This document shows positions 1 to 12,100 of a DNA stretch of 64,000 bases, piece after piece. Position 1 is the stretch's first letter; each line of letters begins with the position of its first letter. The stretch lies in NCBI GenBank assembly GCA_023231475.1, contig JALJEE010001389.1, positions 1 through 64,000 on the forward strand. Reading direction: 5' to 3'. The notes beneath the pieces were generated by a model that saw nothing but the letters and a program-made list of their open reading frames with translations, was not told where the DNA came from and ran no database searches. A program made the translations under genes and the position numbers. Origin of the DNA: Seison nebaliae (taxonomy: Eukaryota; Rotifera; Pararotatoria; Seisonacea; Seisonidae).

Positions 1-355
1 TCGGACTTCATACGAATTCTGTTCTCTAAAGTTTTGTTAGAAAAAAATCGGCAGATCGCATTTTTTGCTCGCACTTTCAATTCGTTGATACTTTCAAAAT
101 TAAAAATAGCTCGACGATAATCATTGTGTATCGCTTTTTTATATTTTTTTATATCGCTATATATCATAAGTATATTATATACACGTAACGATTCTCAAAC
201 AGAACTATCAAGTTTCCCATATAATATAGACTGGTTGTGTCTTTTGTCTTGAAGGATATGAATTAACTGAATAATAAAATGGATATGATTTATAAACAAA
301 GTTAACGTAAAATTAAAAACAAAATGAAAAAGAATTTGAAAAAAAGAAGATATGT
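1..355. other. non-coding flank
   Basis: AT-rich sequence with no open frame of note. It follows the stop codon of the minus-strand HMG-box gene, so its right part is probably that gene's 3' untranslated region. I see no RNA gene. Confidence 0.5.
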
Positions 356-1822
356 TTAAGGAGATAATAAGGAATCATTCAAATCTTTATTTTTATTATT
401 TCTTTTCTTCTTTTTATGAGAAGATGGACTATCTATCGATGGTTCTGGTTCGGCTATTAAATCATTTACCTTCCTTTTCTTACGTTGCCTAGCACTTCCA
501 TTTACTGAATTATTTTCATGTTCAACTTCACAATACTCCACCTTTTCACGTTTGATAAATGGAGTTTCAAATTGTTCGTCATCTAAAATATCATCAATAT
601 CTTCTTCTTCTTCAACATCATCATTATCATCATTGTCTTCTTCGTTATCATCATGAACGGTAGTGAGGATTGATGCATTAAGATCATCAGCAATTGCGCT
701 GGTAGAAGTGACAGGTGTATTTTTGGTGGATTGAGTTGCACTGTTTCGATTTTTCTTCTTCTTTACTCTTTCTCGTAAATATTTTGCTTCCGCTGTTGCC
801 ATTTTGACAGAATCTTCTTTCATGTACCTAACTATGTCGAGTTGTTTGGATTCCTTTCGATGATGAACATTACTCGTTTTACGATATACGACGAACTGCC
901 AGAATGGAGAGTAATCGGAGAAAGTGGATGTCAAATAGTTTTTCCAATTCTCCTTCGATTTGTTCTTCACTTGTCTCATATCTTCCTTAAGAGAATTCAA
1001 GCTGCCGAGCGTTAAATTGAGATAATTCTTCTGAAGTTTCTCCTCTGACCAATCGGGATTCTTTTCTGAAAAATATTGTTTTACTGTTATTCTCTCTGAT
1101 TGTTTGTCGGGAATTGGAAAATCGTCTAAATATAAATCCTCTTCTTTCTCACTGATAATTCCTTTCCATGACTCATATGGATTATTTGGAGCGTATTTGC
1201 ATAATTCTTCCACTGTCAATTTAATGTATTTCAATTTCTTCGATTTCTTTAAATTTTCATATTTTTCTTTTAATTGTGAGAAATCTATACTTTCTTGATG
1301 TTTCAGGAAGTAATGATCTAATGGCGTTAAAGGAATTCCGCGATTCTTATTTTGGTCGACCTCCTTAATGAATTGATTCTTCTTAAAATTGCTCCGCATG
1401 TTATCATGTTCCGCTACATATGGTGCTCGCTCTTCGTCACTCATCAATCGGAAATCATTCAATAATTTTTTTAAAACATCTTTAGTGTCCAGTTCAGGAT
1501 ATTGTTTTTGGTATTTATTAAAATTTTTTTTAACGTAAATATTACCGGTTGATAACGGTCTCTTGGGTTTATTCGTCATTTTTGAAATATTAGTGACTGT
1601 TTTCGTTAAATCCATCGTTCCCACAAATACATTCTTTCTCATCGCTTTGCCAATCAGAGAAAGAAAATGTTGATAACTCAAATTAGTTTCATTTTTTATT
1701 TCTCTCCAATTAAGAGATTTGATCTCGTCAATTGATACATTATGTTCATCATCCAACCGTTTAACCATCGATTCGAGAAGAGTCTTATATTCATCTTCGG
1801 TCATTTGTGAAATCATTTTCAA
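356..1822 (-). CDS. HMG-box protein, UBF/UBTF-like (nucleolar transcription factor 1 family)
   Basis: Single-exon gene of 488 residues. Residues about 84-150 form an HMG box: a basic KPKRPLS start, then aromatic and hydrophobic positions, then a DEERAPYVAEHDNMR helix. This fits the UBF-type boxes, which bind DNA with little sequence preference. Weaker box-like segments follow at about 165-210 (starting GIPLTPLDHYFLKH) and 245-330. An acidic run of Asp and Glu lies at about 385-415, and the C-terminus is Lys-rich with several nuclear-localisation-like clusters. UBF acts with RNA polymerase I at ribosomal DNA. It has several HMG boxes and an acidic tail, but human UBF is 764 residues with six boxes, so this copy is short. 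Other multi-HMG proteins are possible. The start is the upstream Met of the frame; a second Met is two codons in. There is no intron, unlike the alpha2delta gene downstream. Confidence 0.6.
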   Translation of the reverse strand: MKMISQMTEDEYKTLLESMVKRLDDEHNVSIDEIKSLNWREIKNETNLSYQHFLSLIGKAMRKNVFVGTMDLTKTVTNISKMTNKPKRPLSTGNIYVKKNFNKYQKQYPELDTKDVLKKLLNDFRLMSDEERAPYVAEHDNMRSNFKKNQFIKEVDQNKNRGIPLTPLDHYFLKHQESIDFSQLKEKYENLKKSKKLKYIKLTVEELCKYAPNNPYESWKGIISEKEEDLYLDDFPIPDKQSERITVKQYFSEKNPDWSEEKLQKNYLNLTLGSLNSLKEDMRQVKNKSKENWKNYLTSTFSDYSPFWQFVVYRKTSNVHHRKESKQLDIVRYMKEDSVKMATAEAKYLRERVKKKKNRNSATQSTKNTPVTSTSAIADDLNASILTTVHDDNEEDNDDNDDVEEEEDIDDILDDEQFETPFIKREKVEYCEVEHENNSVNGSARQRKKRKVNDLIAEPEPSIDSPSSHKKKKRNNKNKDLNDSLLSP

Positions 1823-3900
1823 TATGTACCGATTAACAATATGTATCTTTACGGAAGTGTCGACTCTTGGTGTAAGTTCAAGTCATTTCGAAAACACAGA
1901 AAATAAAGTTAAAATCTTTAAACCAAAAATTAGAACATTAAAAAATTTATTTATAAGCTTTCTTCATCACCACGTGATAAGCTTCTTTTTTTTTGTTATT
2001 TTCCTAAACATCTTCATCGTTCCAAATTTATTAGATATGTTCGAGAAATTTTAAAATTAGGCCAAATTCAGATTTCTTAGGAAATTAACAAAGTAAGAGA
2101 ATTAAGAAAAAATCGCATCCAATAAAAATTCATAAAATGAACATAGCGAAACAGACTTGGAAAACAAATATTAAAATATTTTTCGATATTAAAATTTCGC
2201 GTTAATAATTTTATTGTCTGTTGAATTGGCTTACGGACAGCTGTTAGTATTTCGGACAGCAATTGTTTCAATGAATGTGAAAGGTCAAATAAATGTCGTA
2301 TTCGAGTTGGGAATGTCGATGAACATCCAAAGTAACTTATTTAATTGTTAAGACATCTAAATTTAATGAAAAAATCATTTAATATTGCTAAGAATGATGA
2401 ATGATATTGTTGAACAGTGTTAATTTTATGAAAATTAGTTTCCCATTTCTATCGATCGATAAGTTACGAAGAATAAAAGAGAAAAGTCTTGAAAATTTTT
2501 AGGAAAATTTCAATTGAAGGAGGATGATGGGGAGGGGACATTTGATGCTTGATTAAGAGAAATGTAAGTGGAATATTTAAGAAGTAAACATGATTCTCGT
2601 GTCTGTTGCATCTTGAACCTTCTGTGCCATAGAAGATGTCGTCTACCATGTTTATGATGTTGAGGTCTTCCTTCTTCTGAGAAGAATTATAGGTTTTCTT
2701 CTAGAAATTTCGTATTTTGGTTGACTTATTCCATTTGGTACGTACAAGGCAAATGTTATAATTGCGAAAATAACATTTATTCTAATTATTCTACATAATT
2801 ATGAGGAGTATAGATAAAGAGAAATGAATTGTGAACGACGATGTTCATCAATATTTTATTATCTGGGTAGTGGAAATCTGTCGGTTGTCATGGTAACTTT
2901 CAGTTGAATCGTTATCTATAAGACATGTAATTTGGCAAATTGCTTTCTTTTCCCCGTTTACGATCGTTCAGGTTCCTTCTACGGTTGAGAACTATAAAAA
3001 GTATTAGATGCATATACAATACAGAGTGATATTATACACATGATACATATTTCACTCCTTACTTTCTATTTAAAGATCCTTCAATCAAATATTTTCCGAA
3101 TGGAATATAGACAATTTCCTTATGTTTGTTTTGATGATTTTCTTCAAAACACAATTCTCTGATATTAGTATCTATTCTCAGTTAGCTTGTCATTCTCACA
3201 TTTTACCCCTCTCAACATTTTCACTGAAAATTTTTCAGTGGAGTAGTATCATATCAACATATGAACTATTCGAATTCTTCTCCTTTTTCAAATGTTATTA
3301 AAAACGAATCGTCGATTTAAGTTCTTTGATTTGGTTGGTGATTATTCAATGAATATATTAAATTATTATGACGATTAATATCATAATATTTAAGTTTTAT
3401 TTAACATAACATGAGATGGAGCAGTTCGATTTGTGTCAATATATTATTGGGCTGATGAGAAAGATTAATAGATGTCAAATTTATGCTCTCCATTAATGAT
3501 GTAGGAAGATGAGCAGATGATTCTTGCAATACTCATGAATTTTTATTGTCAGTCATCCCATATTTGTTTAGGATAAAAAATAAGTTTATTATTTCTCTTC
3601 ACAACTATCGACATAAAAAAAACATTTATAATTACATCAGTTATATAATCTTGCAAATTACTTGTGTAAATGATTGGACATATAACGAAGTTCCTTCTAT
3701 GAATTTCGACGTCATATGAACGATTGTGATCTAAAAGAATCATAAGAACAAAAAGAATTTTCCAGTTAAATGAAAGATTGAATGGAAGATGTTCGTGTAA
3801 GAAGAATTATGTATTCTCCTTGTCTACAGTTACTTACTTTATTGGTAGTGGAAATAAATGGATATTCCGTTATAATATTATTCGATCGGAGAACATTTCG

Positions 3901-3990
3901 AGAGAGAGAGAGAGAGAGGGAGAAGAGATCTAGACAAGACAATGAACTTGTGTGAAGGGAGAGAGACAGTGTGTGTGTGTGTGTGTGTTA
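3901..3990. repeat. GA tract followed by GT tract
   Basis: An alternating GA run at about 3901-3917 is followed after about 50 bases by a GT run at about 3969-3988. These are ordinary microsatellites. Confidence 0.85.
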
Positions 3991-4302
3991 TGTGCAAATA
4001 TTAAATTTTTTTACGCTGACAATCCATTCGCTACATATAATAAGGAATGAACTGTGCACAAACTATTTTACATATCGTCCATGTTTGTTGTGTAACATAT
4101 AGAGTGCTATCATTGGAATATGTCGTTGTAGAGGAGATATAAGAATGGCATCGGATGGAATAGTGGGAAATACAATCGAATGAAAGGGAATTATGTTGTA
4201 AAGAAAGTTAAGGAATAGAATAGGCACGAATAAAGAGACGGCACAATAAAGTTATGATGTGTCGAATGAAGACTGATGAAACATTATCTCATTCGTCTTC
4301 TT

Positions 4303-4338
4303 CTTTCTCTCTCTCTCTCTCTCTCTCATTCTCTCTCT
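4303..4338. repeat. TC dinucleotide tract
   Basis: CT/TC microsatellite in the intergenic region, slightly interrupted near its right end. Confidence 0.8.
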
Positions 4339-6133
4339 TCCCACATCTTTCTTATCTGTTGTATGTGGAGTGGAATTTGGAAGTAGTGGAAGAAGAATTG
4401 AATTCCACTAAAGTAAAATGAAAATAGAATGAATAGAATTGAACAAATACAACTTGTAAAAGAATAATGATAATGATGGTGAACATGATGGAAAATGTGA
4501 TGCTGTCGATTATCCTGATTTGGTGCATTCGATTCTCACCGTATCACTTCCTATACCTTTTCCTTCTCTTCCTCATCTCCAATCTGAAAACGACTCTGTT
4601 TATTTAAGACTAACGAAAATCGATTTTCGAGAATTGACAAGTACAAACGAATAGTCAATTAGAAAGTTAAACTGGAATTCATCCAATCTCAAAATTTCAA
4701 ATTCATCATTCAAGAAAATTGGATGGATATGAAATTTAATCGTTTCCATTTGCAAGTAAAAATATTTGGATGGTTCTTCATTTTTGTTTAATTTATGAAC
4801 AAACAAATATTAATCGGCTACTTCGTCATCAGCATTGAACAGACGAAATATGCAGGTCAATTTATTAATTAACCATGTTACATGTCCATATACCAGATGT
4901 TTGTGCGATAACTATTCTAAGTGAGTTAATAAGTATGGGAAGTTGCTGGAAATTTATTCTCTAAGACTTCCCAAATCTTCTCGGGACAGAAACTTCCTGA
5001 CAAGTCCTCTTATTCCCCCAAAAATATGAAGAGTGAATCAAACGAATTGAATTATTCGTCATCGACAATTATATTAATGTAAATATTTTGAGAGATGCTT
5101 ACTTTAATTAATTTCGTTTTTATGATAAAAAGATAAAAAAGGAAATTTTCATTGAAAATACTTCTAATTTGAAAACATTATGGGTAACAGTGGAATGTTG
5201 GGAGGGGAAAGGAGGATGATATTAGGTCGTGCTAGAGAATGTTAATAAATCGTTCCTATTAATGTTGATGACGATGAAAGATAGTTTGTGATATGGTTGT
5301 ACTTTCGAGATATATCACATTAAAGAAATAAAAATGAATGTTGAATAAGAATATCGATATTCTCCCATTATGATTGTGTTGTGGAGATGACCTTCGAGAA
5401 CGAATAATTCTACGTTCGTTTCATCCATAAAATCATGAACAAATGAATTATTTTCTTATACTGTATATTCTCTGTATGCATATAATTCGTTCATTCGTTC
5501 TTTCTTTCTTTCTAATTCATCTGCATTTTTGTACGAGATATGTGGAATAATATGAATAATTCTATGAGGTGTTTCTCTTCTTGATGATATTGGCAGGGAA
5601 TGGTGTGGAATAGTTCTGTTTATTTAATGCTTCTTGTCACATGATGCAATTGAATAAGCATAATAAGAATATTTTATAATTCAATCATTATAAGATGAAT
5701 TTTATGCAATGAATATTCTCAATAAATTATATCGTATCAATAAATTTTATGAAATTATTTAATAAATATGATAATAAATATGATAATAAATTAAATAGTT
5801 CGAGAATTCCTTAAAAGAAGATTACGAGAATTTTCTCTTAACATTTTCCTCCTCATTCAACACCTGACATTATTTTTAAATGACGGAAACTGATTTGTTG
5901 TCCTAGAATTTTTTTTCCGTTCCAATAAATTTTTGGAATACTTTAACATTGTTTGATGGTGGATATTTTCGAAGACTGTTATGAAAGATTATGGGAGAAC
6001 GGAATATAAATTCCATGATTAACGAATATTGATAATTTGTGTCTGATAAGAAGAATAAAAAGAAGATCGAAGAAGAAAGATCGACGCCGATAAGAATTGT
6101 GAGGATATGGTTGTTTGACATCAGATCGAAAAA

Positions 6134-9100
6134 ATGAATTGGAATTATTATCGAATATTTCCCAAGTTCGATGAGACTGATGTGAAGGAATCAGTTCTAA
6201 AGAGAATTAAACGAAGACTAATGTTCTTCGATTTAGATTATGGAGAAAAGATAATTGATAAAGAATCTTCCGTTCATAATTACCTTATTATCCCAGTGAC
6301 GTTATTTATGGAATGGTCTTATGTTCATCTTCAATTCATCACCTTTCTCCTCGTAATGTGTGAAGTGGTGGGGAGTGTGTCTGCCAATTCATCGTCTTCA
6401 TTAATAACTACATCTTTGTCTTCCTCCAAACTGAGGAGATCGTCTAAATCAAATTTATTTCAATTTAACTATTCTTCAATCCATACAACGACAACTACAC
6501 TGATAGAAGGCACGTCGTCCAAGCGGTGGCTCACCTTAGAGAAACCGCCATCATCCGTTAATTTGACGAATGTGACGAGAAAGAAAAGTCGAGGAAAGAT
6601 GAAAGATGAGAAAAGAAGATTGCACCAAATCGTTCAATTGTATGACGTGCCATCTACTCTTTATAATATTTCAAATGTTGAACGGATATTTCCTTTAAGT
6701 CATCAGATGATCACCGAAATCGATTCAACTGATGATATTGAACGACGTTATATTCGGGAAGCTATCGACCGAACGAAATATGTGAACGAAGTGCACGATT
6801 ATTCTGTAAAAAATGAATTCGAGACTAATAATAATAATAATAATATTAATAATAATAATGATTATATTAATCATTATAATCAAAATTATGGAGTAGATGG
6901 AAAAACGAATGAGACGAATCTATTCTCAAATATGTCGACGACTAATTCTTCCTTCCAATTCAACGACAGTGTACAAATGAGAAATAACGAATTGTTGGAT
7001 TTGGATGAAGAATTGAAAGAAGAAGTTGTACCACTCCAAATAATTCCATTTATTGATACGAAGACCATAAAAGATTCTATGAAATTTTTCCATACACAAT
7101 CACGACAATTCGGTGAGCAATTATTCGATATATTTCAAACAACAACGAATCATAAAAATAATGAGAAAGTTCGAATTATCTATTCGACATTATCATCTAT
7201 TTGTTATATTGTATTTGTTTAGTTAAATAAGAAAATGAAAATGAAACAGGTGAATGGCACTGAATTGTTGGACGAGTTAGCCGAGACATTCTCCATACAT
7301 CTACAAGAAAAATCAGATGCACTAGACGTTATTAATGAAATAATATTTTCTTTTTCTCATCATAAATTCTCTTTTGCTTCCTAAAAGAAAACAGCAGAAG
7401 ATGCAGAAAGAGAATTTGTTGAATATTATTTGGCAATTGAAAGACGTTTCGCTGGAGAGAATCGAACCGAAGTGATAACTGAAAAGCGAAAGAATGAATT
7501 GAATGAAGTCCGATATTATAACGCGAAAAGTCCCACGTTACAATGTCCATTCGTTAATCAGTCCACCACTACCACCACCACCACAACAACAACGACCACT
7601 ACAACTACAACAACCACAACCACTACGACGACAACAACAACAACAACGATTACTGATATAAAGTTATTTGTTCATTCAATTCAATTGAGATAATTTTCTT
7701 ATACGTATTTCCATTTGAATATTTCTCATATTCTCTGATAATTATATCATCAATTTATTAAATTTTCATTTTCTTTAAATTCGTTTTAGTGGAACAATTA
7801 TTGAACCGCCAACACAACCACCAACAACGACAACAACGACTCCATATCCCGGTTACGCAATAGCTGCTTCAGCAACATTAGAAGTAGAGGAAACTGATCC
7901 ATGTTTGGTTATGGATGAGAATGAACGTTTCGCCAATCTTCCCATAAACATGACGAAGAGTGTTGTTCATGTTCCTACGAACATTTATGATCGATCATTG
8001 GAAGTGTTAGAAGTGGCCAATTGGTCATCCACACTCAATCAAGCATTTATTCAAAATAAAATGAATTATAGAACTTTACTTTGGCAATTCTTCTGTTCAT
8101 CGAGTGGTGTCTTCCGTTATTTTCCAGGTTTCTTCTTCCACTTTTTGAATTTCCGCAAATGAGAGACATGTCTATTCCAGGTTCTCCATGGCAAATACCA
8201 GAATTCAGACGAGTTGATGGAACAACAATTGAAGATTTGGATCTGTTCGATTGCCGAACGAGAAACTGGTATATCTCAGCTGCTTCCGCTCCAAAAGCTT
8301 TGATGATTCTCATCGATTCATCTGGTTCGATGAGCGGATTACGAATAAAGATTGCTAAACAAACGGTAGAAGCTATCATGGATACGTTGAATGATGATGA
8401 CGTATTCAATGTCATTCAATTCAATAAAGAGATAAAGTTTGTTGCCGATTGTTTGAAAGACATGTTGGTGCAGGCGAACATCGATAATAAACAATTTATT
8501 AAGAAACAGTTGGACAATATTAGTCCAACTATGCCAGCTGATTTCAGTGAAGTGTTAATCACTTCTTATAATATTCTTCATAATTCAGTTCACTTTCATT
8601 CTCTCTAATACCATTTCAATTTACCATTAATTTCCATATAGACTGCCAATCCAATTATTGATCGTGCTAACAAAGCAATTATGATCATTACTGACGGTGC
8701 TTCCAGAAGTTATGAAGAAATATTCCGAGAATACAGTTGGAACGTCAACTCGACAGTTCGCGTCTTCACTTACATAATTGGACGAGATCTCGCTAATTCC
8801 GGCCATAGTCGTCATGTGAAATGGATGGCATGTGCCAATCACGGTTACCAACTTGAATTCTTCTTTTTCATTAATTTTCCCTTTTCAGGATATTATTCCC
8901 ATGTATCTACTTTGGCCGACGTCCAGGAACATGTCCAGGTTTGATTTTATTTCAATTTTGTTTCGTAAAAAATTGTAATTGGACCAAAAAAAACGACAAT
9001 ATCTCATAAAAATAAATTTCATTTAATTTGATGAATGAAATAGGATTATATTCCAGTCATGAATCGTCCGTTGAAAGGTGTTCATACGACTATTTGGACG

Positions 9101-12100
9101 AATATCTTCATTGATTCAGTGGTAGGAAAGAATTTTTCTCATTTTTTCTCATTTGTTCCTTGAAGTTGTTGAATTATCTCTACTAGTAGTAGTGCCACCA
9201 CTATCTTCATCATTCTTATTTTTATGTCGTCATCGTCGTCGTCATTGTGATCATAGTCGTATCGTCAATATTATATCTGTGATTGTTGTTGTTGTTGTCT
9301 TCTCGTCAAGTTGAACCATTTACCTAAAAATTATATGTTTTAGATTCTTTATGTTTACAGGTTTCTCTTCTTCATCAGATTATTTATCTTCTAAAAATCA
9401 GAAAATGAGAATAGTTGTCATCCTTCTTCTTCTTCCTCCTCATCATCATCATCATATTCCTCCTTTTTTCGTTCTTAAAAAAATATAGAAATATAGTTAA
9501 CAACTAAAATTTATTTAAAAACTTTTTTATTGTTGTGTCATCTCTTCTTGTTGTCTCTTCTTTCTCTTAAAATAGATGCATATGAAATATATGTTGCCAT
9601 CATTACAATCGGATGATAGGCAACTTGTCTTTTCCGGATTAAATTTACATCATCTGGTTATTAATTGTGAATTCTTTTATTCTATCTTTCAGTCATTTTA
9701 TGATTTATGTGAACTCTCTCTCTCTCTCTCTCTTTCTCCTTCCTCCGTTCTATTTCCAGTTTCCTCATTCCAAATATTCTCTCCCAATCATTCTCTCTTT
9801 GTCTTCTTCTTTTAACAATTTCCGTGGAAAAATTTCATTATCATTTATCTCCTCTTCAATTTATCATCATTTTCTTCTTTTGTTAATTGAATTGTAGCGA
9901 AATGTGCCTAATCGTGAATACCGCTGCTGTCCATTCACCCTCACACCAGATGCGATTTCAACTGTCGCCGAACTTGCTAAGGTTAGTGAAATTCACGAAA
10001 TGAAACACTTCTCCATATCATATTTCCAATTTTGGAACTTTATTCATAATTAATATATGGGAATATTTTGACTCCTTCAACATTTTCATTTCTCATTAAC
10101 TTCTCACCAATTGATCGATGAAGAGATTCATTCGGAACAATTCACATATTGAATTCATTCAATCTGCTACGACTGGACTCAGCACTCTCTTCCATCACAT
10201 GCTGCCTATTAATGCAACATCCACTAAAATATTGTCAACTAAATCTATTCGAAAGAAAAGAAGATTTTCATTAAACTCAAATTCTCACCACAAAAATAAT
10301 TCACTAATAAAAAAAATGATCGTGCATAGATCGGAAATGCTTATCGAAATCTAATTCTTCTTCATCTTCTTCTTTTGCTTGCATTTCCTTCCAACCCTTT
10401 AGATTACACCAAATGTTTGTTATCTATTTATTTCATCTTTCCTTCTACTCATTCTCATTATTCGACATCATCTCCAAAATTGGAAACTGTTCGATAATTC
10501 TCATTCGAATTATATTCATATTCATATCATCGAATTAGCGTCCTCAATACATAATTTCGGTGGCGAAGCCAGTGTTCGATATTCGTGAAGAGCGTTTTCT
10601 TGATAATGTTAATTCATTCTATTTTTACTTCACACTAATCTCACATTATCTTTCAGAAACTTGGCGGTGCACTTTTGGGAGTTGTGGGAACGGATGTGTC
10701 TCTGCGCGACCTCTTAGCTACAGCGCCAGAATATAAAGTTTAGATTGTGGAAATTTATTTCCTTCTTTTAACATTCTCTTCACAATTATAGATGCCAGTC
10801 GGCTCCTATTTAATTGGCGTTACTAATAACGGTTATTTATTATTCCATCCGGAATTGAGTGCGATGATTGGAAACTACACAAAATCCAGTTATACCAGTA
10901 TGGATGTGGCGAAGGTTGAGAGGGAATACAAAGCCTATTATCAACCACTCTCGAAGAATAATGTTGTTCGTATTATTCTCATATTCTTCTCTAAATAATC
11001 TCTATTAAAATTTCTCAATGAAAAAAAAGGCGATTGACGAATGGAGTAGTGACTTGAAAATTCGATTAGGAATGATACGACAAGAAACGGGTAATCAAGA
11101 AATGACAGTAATTCAACTATCTGAAAATGCTGTTAACTTTCTTCATTGGACATCTCATAATTTTCATAAAATTTCTTCAATAAATAATTTATATTTAGCA
11201 ACGCGTGACTATACGTGACCAAGATTATTTCTATCAAAAATTGGACAAAACTCCATTTTCCGTTGCCATGGCAACCATAAGCAAATTTGCTCAAAATCGA
11301 CCCGAACCTCCCCAATACACAATCAACGACTATAAGAAAGCATTAGAATTATTGAAAACTAACGACAATTGGATAGTACCCAATTGGAAGTATTGTTTCC
11401 GACCCGATGAAATCTATGGAATTGAAGCCGATATTCTATCCACCTCAGCAAAAGAGAAGAGTGAATCGATGGATAAATATGCTTTTTATAATCACATCAC
11501 TAATCAGTATCATAAGACGTCATTGAAAGAAATTCAAGAAAATCGACAGATTTTATTGGAAGACTTCCAAACATTCATCGATCAATATGAACAGATTATG
11601 GAAACGTTGAAGGATAAAAATAAGAAAAATTTATTAAAAAACTTTTATTGTTAACAATTCACGTCCACATCTGTTTATTTCACTCTTTTCTCTTATCCAG
11701 GTGATGTTTATGGAATGAATCTATTGACATTTGACGCACTGAAATTCGAAGATTTCCAACAAAACTTTGATAAAGAGAATGTCGAAAAGTTTTTCTTCTT
11801 CACTAAAATTGAGGGAATCATAAAAAAATTTGTATTAAAATAGACTTGGCATCGAATCCCTTATCATTGTCAGTCATAGTGGAATGAGTAAATATTGGAA
11901 TAGCGATGGAAAATTATCAAATAATATCCCAACACTTTTGATTGAGGAACCTGACGGAATGAAAGAGAATTATTTTCGACGAGCATTAGAAGCGGGTGAG
12001 AACGAAGTAATTTATTTTACGAAACTCGCATCTTTTGGAGGCTGTTCCCATTTATTTCTCTCAATCAATAATATCTTTTAAATTAGATGTTGATATGGAT

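Larger units (their letters stand above)
1823..6133. other. 4.3 kb without a supported gene
   Basis: Only short chance frames of 60-111 codons occur on both strands, with no conserved motif. The stretch must hold the promoters of the divergent HMG-box gene (left) and alpha2delta gene (right). It contains GA, GT and TC dinucleotide tracts and a short perfect palindrome at 3222-3240. I could not recognise a tRNA or other RNA gene. Confidence 0.6.
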
